DNA of 64,000 nucleotides from Symbiodinium sp. CCMP2592 (lineage: Eukaryota > Sar > Dinophyceae > Suessiales > Symbiodiniaceae): positions 386,001 to 450,000 of the forward strand of contig CAJNDT010004502.1 of assembly GCA_905221615.1 (NCBI GenBank), written 5' to 3'. A program made the position numbers and the translations under genes. Shown piece after piece: positions 43,717-52,710 of this stretch; within the stretch, counting starts at the first letter, position 1; the number at the start of each line of letters is the position of its first letter. The notes under the pieces were generated by a model. The model was given only the letters and a program-made list of their open reading frames with translations. It searched no databases and was not told the DNA's origin.

Positions 43717-43875
43717 ATGATGTCAACTGCTCCGGGAAGTGAGTATGGCGAAGGCGCAAGACACAGGTTACGTTGGGCCTGGGATTTGGAAGTCGGCGAC
43801 CGCACAGGTGCCTGGGAGGTGTTTTGGAGTATAGCAGGCATGCGTGAAGCCGTGTTGCAGAACTTCTTGGACTAA
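43717..43875 (+). CDS. Possible 52-residue ORF or exon
   Basis: Not recognised. ATG at 43717 opens a 52-codon frame ending at TAA 43873-43875, with good protein character: GSEYGEGARHRLRWAWDLEV, AWEVFWSIAGMREAVLQNFL. TGA lies 12 bases upstream in frame. The next island overlaps its end in another frame, which suggests one gene with a frameshift near 43850. Confidence 0.35.
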   Translation: MMSTAPGSEYGEGARHRLRWAWDLEVGDRTGAWEVFWSIAGMREAVLQNFLD

Positions 43876-44127
43876 GCCTTGTGCATATTCATGCCACTGC
43901 ACCAAGAGTCACATGCGCCATCAACGTGCCGAGGATTTACAAGCTTCGGACCAAGATTGCGATGGACAAGGCCATGAATCCCGGATCCGATTAGTATAAC
44001 CGGGCGAAAGACAACCTGCTGCCGATCGGAAGCACAGGAGTGCTCATACATATGGTGGATGCCGAGCAAGCACGTCTTCTTTCCGTGCAGACCTGGTTGG
44101 AAATGACTTTGGAGGTGTTCCGTCTCA
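43854..44127 (+). pseudogene. Protein-like remnant cut by repeat R4
   Basis: Not recognised. The plus frame reads VAELLGLSLVHIHATAPRV, INVPRIYKLRTKIAMDKAMN, meets TAG at 43992-43994, and continues in frame with YNRAKDNLLPIGSTGVLIHM and ARLLSVQTWLEMTLEVFRL. At about 44128 it runs into R4 (AAACCCTATTCTAATTATTA) and stops there, so R4 appears to have truncated it. Probably part of the same decayed gene as the ORF at 43717. Confidence 0.4.
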
Positions 44128-44610
44128 AAACCCTATTCTAATTATTAAGGCTCCTATGTGTTCACAACATATCCTAAACCCTAAGCCACTTAAACCCCAA
44201 GCCCCCAACCCTAAGCCCTAAACCCGAATGACATACATCTGCCTCCCGCAACGATGCAGGTTTAGGGTTTAGGGGTGTCGGGTTTAGGGTCTAGGGTTTA
44301 ATTTAGGGTTTTAGGGCTTAGTGCTTTGGGTTTATACGGTTTAGGGTTAAGCCCTGGCTGGAGCATATTTTAGTTAGTAGCCTCGAGCCCGGCTCCTGGA
44401 CCCTTGTAGCAAGGTCCCAAACCCTACCCTCCAGAGCCGAAACCCTCCCCCAGAAGGCCCAAGACCCTCCTAGGAACCTGAGGGTAGGGTTGTCATTTCA
44501 GCCCTAGAAACCGGAGGAAGCTGAAGCTCCGAATGGCCAGAGCTGACGACTGGGGTACCTTCCTCAGCCCCAAAATTCACGCCACCCTAAATCCGAAACC
44601 CACATACCAG
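44128..44610. other. R4 copy and telomere-like text
   Basis: R4 at 44128-44158, CCCTAAA words to 44230, TTTAGGG words 44260-44350, then CCCTNNNCC-type degenerate text. Confidence 0.55.
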
Positions 44611-44611
44611 G

Positions 44612-44702
44612 ACCCCCCAAAGGCCCTTTAATGGAGCCCTTATGGTCCTTAACAGTGGGTGGGTTTTTTAGTGTATATTGGAGGGTAGTTGGGGGTCTAA
44701 GT
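44612..44702. repeat. Dispersed repeat R2, inverted
   Basis: GCCCTTTAATGGAGCCCTTA at the left, GAGGGTAGTTGGGGGTCTAA at the right. Confidence 0.65.
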
Positions 44703-44810
44703 AGATCCCAGGCTTATAGTTATAGACATTTCTAAAGGAACCCTTAAAACCCTAAAGCCTTATATAGATTCCCTACTACCGTGAACCCTAAACACTGAAC
44801 CGTACACTAG

Positions 44811-44933
44811 GGACCCCAAAAGCACAGGAGCATAAGCATTTTGCACGGATACCCCTACCTTATTGGACTTCGTGATAAGGGGGTTGTATATGGGATATCA
44901 TCCTAATTTTTGCGCATGTGCTTTTGGGGGCCT
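44811..44933. repeat. Solo hairpin element
   Basis: ACCCCAAAAGCACAGGAGCA at the left, TGCGCATGTGCTTTTGGGGG at the right; ACCCCTACCTTATTGG and CGTGATAAGGGGGTT pair inside. A decayed right end with the same flank (CCTAAGTACACCTCTTC) recurs at 45021-45048. Confidence 0.75.
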
Positions 44934-45059
44934 AAGTACACCTCTTCGATAAACCCTAAGCCCTAAACCCGAAACCCTAAGCCCTAAACCCTACGAACCC
45001 GGGATGTCTCCATCCTTATGCGCTTTTTGGGGCCCTAAGTACACCTCTTCAGGTTGAAC

Positions 45060-45560
45060 TTGGGTGCGACTCCGTGCCGGTCGTGGCTCATGCCGAGGAG
45101 GGATGCGACCCACGCAGTGGGTTTTATTCAGAGTCCATGGGCTGGGTTTGGGGTTTAGGGTTATGTTTTTTTTTGTTCTTGTATAGGGTTTGGGTCCGGA
45201 GTTCTGCCAGGTTTCGTGGGGTTTTGTTTTGCTTTTGTTTGCTGGGCTCGTGGGCTCGGGGCTCTGGGCTGGGCTCTGCTCTCTGGGCTCTGTGGGCTGG
45301 GTAGTTTTAACAGACGTTTGCTTGTTTTCGCCAGGAGCGGGTTCTGACAGGGCTGGGCTGGGCTGGGCTGCTGGGCTGAGCTGAGCGAAAGTTTTGACCG
45401 AAAGTTTCGTTTTTGGTTTTCAATTTTGATTCTGCGGAAAGTTTTGTTTCTTGGTTTGAATCTGTGATTTAGGAAGTGGGCTGGGCTGGTTGGGGCTGGG
45501 CCGGGGCTTGGGGCTGGGGCTGCGGCTACGCAAGGCTGAGCTGGGCGTGCTTGGATATCG
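45060..45560. repeat. GGGCTG-rich low-complexity block
   Basis: Clusters of GGGCTG/GGGCTC (45240-45300, 45345-45385, 45478-45545) separated by T-rich text such as GAAAGTTTTG and TTTCGTTTTTGG. Frames through it are Gly/Leu/Trp-rich artefacts. Confidence 0.7.
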
Positions 45561-46939
45561 GTTTGGAGTTGGGCTAGGATCTCTTTTCACACATTTAGTG
45601 AACATTCGAACCCAATGAAAACACAGTTGGAGGCAAATTGCACACAATTTATATTCATTCTGCTCTTGAGGGTTTAGGGCTTGGTTTAGGGTTTGTGATT
45701 TCGGTTTATGGGGTTTAGAGTTTAGGGTTCGCCAGCGCAGCATGGCACCTCTGTTAAGCGGTGGTGCCCTAAGCACAAATCTTGTAAAATCGGTTCGGTG
45801 GCTCAAGAAAGCTGCCAATATGTAGTTTCTAGCCGGTCAAACTTGTGTAAATCAGACGCTTCCTAGCCAGATTTCCGCAAAGTTTCGCAGTTTCACATTT
45901 CGGAATTACACACAAGTTTGGCACGTTCCGGAGTTTGTGACCGAATTCCGGCTAGCGTTGCCGTTTCCAGACTGATTCTTGGAAATTTCGGTATCCGGCC
46001 AGACTTGCACTAACATGATTAACTTTGGGTTGCTTCGAAGGGTCTAAAATGGCCTCACAACCACAGGGCACAGAACGGCAGAACACCATAGAAATCTGGC
46101 TGAAAATCAGTAGTTTTGGTGCTGGAAGAACCCCCAAATTGCCGAACATGTTGAATTTGGAGGGGTCTGCCTGGAGGGCTCAAAATAGTCAAGACTCAGG
46201 GTCCGGGAAGGCCTGAAAATGGAATTTTGGATACCTGGACACAAATCACCAACAAACCAACCTTGCAGGAAAACTGCCCAGAAGGTTTGCGTGCTTCCCA
46301 CGCATACTCCATGCCGGTTGGCTTGGCTGGTGGTGCGACCAAAGATGACAGTAAGTTGATTTGTTCGAACTGCGAAGTACATTGCTTTGAAGATGAGAAC
46401 CACAAAATGCTGCACTGGGGCATACGGGCGCAGCCCCTAAAAGTTTAGGGTTGGGTCTTAGATGGGGATCAGGGTTCAGGGTTTGCCAGGACTCCCCAAG
46501 TGCAATTGAAAGCAGCCCATGTGGCTCCTTTATTGTGGGCATTTTAATTAGCGGATGTTAGGGGGTAGTTGAGAGATCTATAGGTAAGCTTCAAGATCCA
46601 AGGTTCAGGGATTGTCATGAAATTCTAGGGTTCAGGGTCCCAGGGTTTGCCTCCAAGGTTTGGGGATTTAGCATTGGCTTTGGGGTCCAGGGCGTACATG
46701 GCTTACAGGATGTTGCAGCATCAGCGTCAGGATTTATGGTGTCAGATTTGGATTTAAGGCACTGGCAAAGGATAGTCCGAACTACCTGAGTGCAAGCTAC
46801 ACCGGTTCTATATATACATATATGTGTACACAGATATACGTCGTTTGCTTCAGGGTGCCTCCGTAGTTTCGCCGCGAAGCCAACACTTTAAAAGCCAAGA
46901 TCCTACCTACGAAGCCCTAAACACAGCTCCAGCAAACTC
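45561..46939. other. Mostly unassigned
   Basis: Unique sequence from 45760 to 46430. A plus frame near 46227-46448 contains KLICSNCEVHCFEDENHKML, a Cys/His cluster without a known spacing; I do not call it. An R2-like inverted fragment is at about 46510-46580. Confidence 0.35.
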
Positions 46940-47046
46940 TGTACCTTAACCTACCAAACCCTACTTGTTTGTAGGTTCTTAATATAGACCCTAATATGGA
47001 ATTTTTCAGGGACCCTACAAAAAATAGGTTTTGGTAGGTTAAGGTA
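46940..47046. repeat. Solo hairpin element
   Basis: TACCTTAACCTACCAAACCC at the left, GGTTTTGGTAGGTTAAGGTA at the right; TAGGGTC... pairing continues inward around ATATAGACCCTAATATGG. Confidence 0.75.
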
Positions 47047-47485
47047 AGCCTTCCACCCCTGGAATCGGACGAGCTTCGGGGCTCGACTTCCGACGCCTGC
47101 AGCTTTGCGGAGGATCTGAGCCATTGCAAGAACAGCGCTTGGGACTCAGCTACTTCTGTATATAGTGCTTATAGCGTTTAGGGTTTGAGTCGAGGCTTAT
47201 GAGAGTCTTTCAGTCCCGCATTGTGCAAGCTTTATAACTATTATTTGGGCATAAAGAGCTTGCCATGCGCTTGCGGGGGGAGGGGGGTGTCAATCGGATG
47301 TTATATGGGTTTTACAAGGGGGGTTGCATGCTTTTGAGCCCCATGGACCAGCGATAAACTTAGGACTTAGGGGCACTTAGAAATATTTTTGCTAGGGTTC
47401 TAAATTCAGTAGGGGATAATCTACCTGGTCATCGCTACTCCACAGCATCTGGCACCAGACCCGACACGAAAGTCTTCGATCCTCT

Positions 47486-47701
47486 ACTTGCAGGTTCGTG
47501 GGTAGTTATAAGTGGAGTTATAAGTCCCATAATACTGCTGATGGACAACATCCTCCATTACCTTAAGGACCCGAAACTATTGGAACTATGGTATATTCCT
47601 TGTAATGGGTAATGCAGGATTTTGTCCATCAGCAGTATAGGTTATAATTATAGTTACTTTACTTTTAACCCCCACTTATAACTACCCCTGAACCTCCAAG
47701 A
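47486..47701. repeat. Hairpin element H9 containing an H1 element
   Basis: The outer H9 ends are ACTTGCAGGTTCGTGGGTAG and CTACCCCTGAACCTCCAAG. Its left half breaks at TTATAAGTCCCATA and resumes at 47637 with AGGTTATAATTATAG. The H1 copy fills 47532-47636, from ATACTGCTGATGGACAACAT to GTCCATCAGCAGTAT, in inverse orientation. Confidence 0.8.
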
Positions 47702-48440
47702 AAACCCCTGTACCCTTATAGAATCTATATAGATCCCTTTAAAGGGACCTTTTAGGGAACCCTTATAACTACCCCCCATGAACCTCCAAGTAAAACCCGG
47801 GAGCCGCCCACATTGAACCTGAACCGCCGACCCAAACCCTTGCAGCAACCCTGAAACCCGAGCCTCAAGCCTTAGACTTAGAAGATCTTAATTCCCACAC
47901 CTGAACCCAAGTTAAATCCAAAGCCAGCGACAGCAGCCTTCGAAGGCGTATGCAAAGGGACCACAACACCACTTCAACATATATAAGGTGGTTACGGTTT
48001 GAGATTTGGGGTAATTAAAGTTCGTAGGCCCCCTTCATCCTGTTACCAGGGCTTATAGGGTTCAGGGCCACCTCCAGGAAACAAGGTAAGCCACATGCGG
48101 TTTGGCAGCCCCATTGAAAACCTGATGCCGCAACCCCTACGCGCCCGTGTTAAGATAAAGCACCAATCCTTTCAAACAAAAACATATTACCAGTCTTTCC
48201 AGGCGTCTATGCGCATCAGCACTTCTTTTTTTGCTATCACAACTAGGTATTACAATGTTCGTTGGTACTACTGTCAATGTGTTGTCTTCTGTCGATTGTG
48301 CGGCTTCCCCACCCTCTCCACCAAAACAGGAGCAGTAAATACAACAGAACCAGCTAACCCTAAACCCTAGACCCTAAACCCTAAAGCCGTGACTGAAGCC
48401 CTGTCCTCGTCCTCGTCGTCGCGGCCGTCGCTGGCGCTGC
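47702..48440. other. Mostly unassigned
   Basis: R3 and an H9 right end at 47710-47795, then unique sequence. The open frame at 48095-48370 has no motif. Confidence 0.4.
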
Positions 48441-48645
48441 AATGATACGGAATGATCGTCGTGATGGTGATAGTCAGGGTGATGTCGATCGTGAAGATGG
48501 CATGATGATGATCGTCGTCGTTGCCATCATGATGATCATGATGGTGATCGTGATGGTGATGAGGATGACGATGACGATGAGGGTGACGATGACAAGGATG
48601 ATGATAACGATGATGATGGCGGTGATGACAGCAATGAAGGGAGCT
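48440..48645. repeat. GATGAC-type simple sequence
   Basis: Imperfect GATGAT/GATGAC/GGTGAT trinucleotides. It yields Met/Asp-rich frames on plus and His-rich frames on minus; neither is called. Confidence 0.85.
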
Positions 48646-48890
48646 GCGACGACAACTCCACGAATAAATCACGTAGCGAAGCCTGGTGACGGCGCATACA
48701 CCTAGCAGGACATCCTTAACAAATACCCGCAAGCAGCACCACACCCGACCACACCAATGAGAACTTGAACTTGAACTTCTTGTCAACGTCAACCTGCTCC
48801 GTACCCGAAGGTTGGTAGTTTAGACGCGCTCAAGAAAGAAATCTGTAGAAGAAACCAAAATGTCCCCATGAGATGGCCCGCAGTGTGTAG

Positions 48891-49013
48891 AACAGATTGG
48901 ACTTCATCCCATGCGACGTGTGCGGCAACTGGGTTCCCTCGAACTTCAGCTGCCCGGCCCAGGAAAAGCTGCACGCGGGGAGGGCAAAGTCCCGCGTGCC
49001 CAAGCAACTTTAG
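48891..49013 (+). CDS. C-terminal exon, Cys-rich
   Basis: Not recognised. After GTGTAG (possible acceptor at 48889-48890) a plus frame reads LDFIPCDVCGNWVPSNFSCP, then AQEKLHAGRAKSRVPKQL, and ends at TAG 49011-49013. The CxxCxxW...C arrangement recalls the start of a CW-type or similar small zinc finger, but the last ligand is not evident. It converges on the minus-strand gene at 49010, and the two stop codons overlap. Upstream exons were not found. Confidence 0.4.
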   Translation, partial: NRLDFIPCDVCGNWVPSNFSCPAQEKLHAGRAKSRVPKQL

Positions 49014-49708
49014 GAGGCAGGGGCAGGGTTGGGGCCCCCACCCCCGGACTGCTGAGCCCTCCTCGGTCTCCGTCTCTTCGGTGAACTTGGCACTGGCTGC
49101 GACGGGGACGACTTCGGCGCCGCCCGTGTGGCCCGGTGGTTCGGCGTAGTAGCTCGCTCTAGCCGGTAACGTGTAGGCGCTGAACTCCGCAGGGAACTTG
49201 GCGGTGCGGGAACGTCGAGCTCCTCTGGCAGGAAGTGAACCCCTTGGTCAGTAAGAGACTGCGGGGAAGTCCGCGCATCATGGTCCTGGATCGCATCAGC
49301 GGTCAGAGCCCATCTCTGGTCTGTCTCCGGCTCTCTCGGCGGGTTCGGCAAAGTGACGGCGGCTTCCCCAGCCCCTTCACCTGGCCTCTCCTCCGTCTCA
49401 GCAGCGGGCGGTGGGGATTCTGCCGCAGTCTTGGCATTCTCCCTCCGCCTCTGGCGCTTTGCGCGCCTCTTCAAAGCCCGAGCTTCCCGCAGCTGTCGGG
49501 CCAGGTCCTCGCAGTTGCCACTTAGTGCAGCATCCGCGGTGCCAGCTGTCTCCACATCGCCCTGTACCCGCGCAGCCTTGGCTGTCTCTTGCAACAAAGT
49601 CGCAGTGACAGCCGCGGCCACGGAGGCGACAGTTCGACGAGGAGCCTTCGCTTGGCAAGCAGCACGGACGGCCGCGGAGATCCACGCGGCGCCATGCTGA
49701 GCAGCCAT
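49010..49708 (-). CDS. Ala/Arg-rich protein of 232 residues, unknown function
   Basis: ATG at 49706-49708, TAA at 49010-49012. The first 45 residues are Ala-rich with APRRTVASVAAAVTATLL. Residues about 65-95 form a strongly basic helix (LARQLREARALKRRAKRQRR). The rest is Pro/Ser/Glu-rich and probably disordered, ending SSPKRRRPRRAQQS and a Gly/Pro tail. I recall similar Ala-rich, PRRTV-containing starts on uncharacterised, often retroelement-linked, dinoflagellate proteins, but cannot verify this. GC-rich codon use separates it from its flanks. In-frame coding text continues upstream (next entry), so the ATG may be internal. Confidence 0.6.
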   Translation of the reverse strand: MAAQHGAAWISAAVRAACQAKAPRRTVASVAAAVTATLLQETAKAARVQGDVETAGTADAALSGNCEDLARQLREARALKRRAKRQRRRENAKTAAESPPPAAETEERPGEGAGEAAVTLPNPPREPETDQRWALTADAIQDHDARTSPQSLTDQGVHFLPEELDVPAPPSSLRSSAPTRYRLERATTPNHRATRAAPKSSPSQPVPSSPKRRRPRRAQQSGGGGPNPAPAS

Positions 49709-49759
49709 GCTCCTATAGGTGAGCCACTAAGACAGGAGTCCTAGGGGGAACTAGCTCAC

Positions 49760-50018
49760 CTTGCAGTCGCTCCACACCAATGAGTACCTTTGAGGGGCCT
49801 TGGCATGTAGTCCATGCGAACAGCTACTACAGGCGATGTAGTCCAGTGGACCGTGGATGCAATGCTGTTGCCGAGCAGCCTTGTGGATGTCCTCAGCATG
49901 TTTGTCACGAAGCTGACATATTGGGACTGATGGGGTGCTGAAGCGCTTGACTGGCGAGAGCGACACGCGAAAAGCGCTGATGTGGCACTCGACCCTACAA
50001 CGACGCGCCCCCCCCTGT
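49760..50018 (-). CDS. Upstream exon of the 49010-49708 gene
   Basis: On the minus strand a frame open from about 50030 reads RVSLSPVKRFSTPSVPICQL, HAEDIHKAARQQHCIHGPL, ACSSCSHGLHAKAP and SLVWSDCK, then meets AAG/GTGAGC, a consensus donor at 49759. A 33-bp gap (49727-49759, ending in TTAG) precedes WLTYRS followed in frame by the ATG of the next exon. The gap has two in-frame TAGs, so it must be spliced or is a lesion. HC..C.SC.H may bind a metal. Function unknown. Confidence 0.45.
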
Positions 50019-50030
50019 CCAAGAGGCTCT

Positions 50031-50600
50031 GCTATGCTTGCTCCTAATCCCTATAAGCCCTAAATTTAAAACCTTAAATCCCCAAGCCCTAAACCTTACC
50101 CCCTAATTAAGCCCCAAACTAAACCCACTCAGATTCCTCTAGAGGTAGCCTTGTAACTCCCTTTAAAGGAGGCCAAACCACATCCGAGGCCTCCGGATCC
50201 CTCTGCAGCATCGACTGTCAACCCGGTTTTCTGAGGCCGGACGTTTGGAGTGGAAGCCTTTTCAGGGTTTAGGGTTTAGGGTTTATAGAAAATGTTTAGG
50301 GTTCAGGTCCTGAGTTGTGGGCGGTTTTGTGGGGGGTTTTGCCTTTTGCTTTTGCTGGGTTGATTTTGATTCGTTGGTTGTTTTGGTGGGGTTTAGACCA
50401 TCTAAGCAATTTCTATTAATCCTGGGCTTGAGGATGTATAAAGGGTTTAGGGGTTTAGAGTTTAAGGGTTTAGGGTTTACGGGTTTATCGTGATCTTTCA
50501 GGGCTCCGTCAATGGATTCTAAACGGGTTCCAAAAAGGGATCTGTGAGGTTTGTGGGGCTTGGGTTTCAGGGTTGGGGTTTAGAGTTTTCAGTTTTTCAG
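50031..50600. other. Stretch without a recognisable gene
   Basis: CCCTAAA words (50040-50130), R3 (50150-50175), TTTAGGG words (50265-50300 and 50440-50490). Confidence 0.5.
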
Positions 50601-50601
50601 G

Positions 50602-50757
50602 GAGGGCTTGGGTGTCAGCGAACACAAGAAGGAACGATTGCGCACACCCATGGACAAAAGCCCTAACCGCAAATCAACTGATCCCGAGTCCGTGCAGGAC
50701 AGGGGACATCGAGTGTCGAAGAGGCGTTTGGGTCGCGACCCTGGTTGTCGTGGGTAG
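50602..50757 (+). CDS. Possible basic exon
   Basis: Not recognised. After TTTTTCAG (50593-50600) a plus frame reads GLGVSEHKKERLRTPMDKSP, then STDPESVQDRGHRVSKRRLG and stops at TAG 50755-50757. A competing frame (50573-50863) is open longer but has less even composition. Confidence 0.25.
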   Translation, partial: EGLGVSEHKKERLRTPMDKSPNRKSTDPESVQDRGHRVSKRRLGRDPGCRG

Positions 50758-50842
50758 AGCGAGGTTCGTGTCTGTCGGGCTTCTAGCGGGTCTTGGGAGT
50801 GGTTTCACAAGTTCTTGGACATCCTATAAGGGCCTTGTAAAC

Positions 50843-50942
50843 CCAAAGGGTCCAACTAAATAGTATAGTAGAGTATAGTAGATGCTTCTGGGGCACAAAT
50901 ATCTACAAAGTGCATACTGTATTGGTACTTGGATCCTTTGGG
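50843..50942. repeat. Hairpin element, family H3, diverged
   Basis: CCCAAAGGGTCCAACTAAAT at the left, TTGGTACTTGGATCCTTTGG at the right. Confidence 0.6.
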
Positions 50943-51147
50943 AGAGGGCTTTGGGGTTTGAAGGAGAGTGTGGGCGTTCGAGGCTGCCGCTGCTTTCGGT
51001 TCACAGGCACAGCCTGACGTAGTCTGCCAAGCCTGCCATTTAGGGTGTTAGGGTTCTGCGTTTCAGGTGTTGAAAGTTCAGGTTTTAGGGGGGCTTCAGA
51101 TAGCATAGGCTGGATTGCTAGGCCCTACAGACTCTTTCTATGCATCC

Positions 51148-51430
51148 AGGCCCTCTAAACCCTAAACCTTAAACCCCAAAACCCTAAAACCCTAAACCCC
51201 AAAACCCTAAAACCCTAAAAACCCTAAAAACCCAAAGCCCTAAATGGCCGCGCTTCGCTTCAGCTGCGGACCTCTCGGCAGTCGCCCCACACGTTTTTCA
51301 AAGCTGATTCTCGGCCCCTTGGCTTTAGGGCCGAGGGAAGTGAGCCCTTCGAGTTTAGGGTTTAGGGTTTAGGTTTTAGGTTTTAGGGTTTAGGTTTTAG
51401 GTTTTAGGGTTTAGGGTTTAGGGGTTTATA
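51148..51430. repeat. Telomere-like tracts in opposite orientation
   Basis: CCCTAAA-type units (51155-51243) and TTTAGGG-type units (51352-51425) flank about 110 bp of unique GC-rich sequence. Confidence 0.8.
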
Positions 51431-52036
51431 GGTTTTGGGATCCCCAAATTCTAAAGGGGCAGAAAGGGGCATGCTTTACGATTATATAGGGGGCGTGAAG
51501 TTGAGGTGTGGAATTTTTTCAGGGTTCTGAGATTCAGGGTTGGGGACCCTACGTCAAGACCCAAAACGGCCGTAAACCCTGAAGGCCTCGAGTCCTGTTG
51601 CCTCAAATTCTTCTCAACCTCCCGATCTTCATGAGAACCTGTGGTGCCGCAACCACGTAAGCAGAAACGCATATTGGTGCCAAAGCTTCGCAGCCTTATA
51701 AACCCTAAACTAAACCTCGGAGGGTCCTAGGTCCTGTTATGGGAGATACTTCCCCAAATCATGATAGTAATTCCTAATACAGAAACCCTACATTCTACCG
51801 TATAGGTACTTTGGACCCTTTGGGAACCTCAAGCACCGCCGCCAGCGGCAAGCCCTCGTCAATTATTAGCATCAGCAGCATCAAGTACGTCAGCGCCAGG
51901 ATCACTGCATCGCATAGACAGCGGCAGCAGGCTAATGAACAACACCAGACTCACATATTGTACAGACGTGTCATCAGCAGTCAGCGCCCAAGTGTAATAA
52001 TAGATGAAGCTGGCGAGGTGAACCGTTATCATCACA
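51431..52036. other. Stretch without a supported gene
   Basis: Unique sequence. The plus frame across 51811-52278 is open for 155 codons, but its opposite strand reads better (next entry), so I do not call it. Confidence 0.35.
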
Positions 52037-52231
52037 TCATAATTTTCTTCTTCTCCTTCCAGGATACTGGTAGGAATCGTACTCATCGACGTCATCCTCT
52101 TCATCATGAACAGACGGCCGCGACTTTGAGAACCCAAGGCATTGCTTGCCTCGGCCTCGTCTCTGCTTATCGGCTGCAGCAAGTCGAGACTGGCGAGGCC
52201 GCTCAGCTTCAACTTTCTTGTAGACTAGCGA
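52037..52231 (-). CDS. Possible C-terminal exon, charged and disordered
   Basis: Not recognised. The minus frame is open for 65 codons from 52231 to TGA 52037-52039: YKKVEAERPRQSRLAAADKQ, GKQCLGFSKSRPSVHDEED, then EYDSYQYPGRRRRKL. An acidic cluster followed by a terminal Arg/Lys run is typical of a disordered tail. The frame begins at the edge of H2 text (CATGGCATGGGGCTTAGTAA), so it is cut there. Other frames on both strands are open too, so confidence is low. Confidence 0.3.
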   Translation of the reverse strand, partial: SLVYKKVEAERPRQSRLAAADKQRRGRGKQCLGFSKSRPSVHDEEDDVDEYDSYQYPGRRRRKL

Positions 52232-52316
52232 TCATGGCATGGGGCTTAGTAACCGGGGTTCCTTTAAGGGATCTATAAGTGTTACTATAACGGTTCTATG
52301 AGGTTTTTCGGGGGAT

Positions 52317-52442
52317 ACTTGAAGTATCATGGGACTTAGTCGCTGGGGGTATAAAAAGCAGCAAATTACGTTCACAATCACTAATTAACGTCATGTAAGG
52401 TATTTCCCACTTTACTTTCTGAGCCCCGTGATCCTGCAAGTA
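52317..52442. repeat. Hairpin element, family H2
   Basis: ACTTGAAGTATCATGGGACT at the left, AGCCCCGTGATCCTGCAAGT at the right. A lone H2 left end is at 52230-52250. Confidence 0.7.
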
Positions 52443-52443
52443 C

Positions 52444-52710
52444 GGTCCCGAATACCTGGTGAATCAGTTAGCCAACGGAAAGCGTGAAACTTTTCGCCCT
52501 TCTAGATTTGTTCTATTCAGGCAAGTTTGAACTTTTGCGGGGCCCAACTTATTGGCGAAGAGAGACGACGCCTTGTACAAGCTGCAGTTCCGTGTACCGC
52601 ATGCCAAAGCGACATTCCAACTACGAATCTACGAGTTCTTCGTGGCTTCGCTTCGCAAAGAGGCGCAAACGGGTTCACCCTATGCCCCAAATCATAAGCT
52701 CGACCAGAAG
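52444..52710 (+). pseudogene. Protein-like remnant between two repeats
   Basis: Not recognised. One plus frame starts at the H2 border with GPEYLVNQLANGKRETFRPS, meets TGA at 52528-52530, and continues in frame with NLLAKRDDALYKLQFRVPHA, FQLRIYEFFVASLRKEAQTG and APNHKLDQKPP, up to where R2 begins at about 52710. The text is clearly protein-like (alternating hydrophobic and charged residues, aromatic cluster YEFF). It looks like an exon interior trimmed on both sides by repeats. Confidence 0.45.

Noticed and set aside
45074-45384. Gly/Leu/Trp-rich open frames
   Set aside because: They read the GGGCTG-rich low-complexity block.
48442-48792. Met/Asp-rich plus frame and His-rich minus frame
   Set aside because: Both come from GATGAC-type simple sequence.
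35288-52710. Reassigned stop codons
   Set aside because: All three stops interrupt different islands, while genes A-D and the transposase end normally at TGA or TAG. Decay is the simpler explanation.
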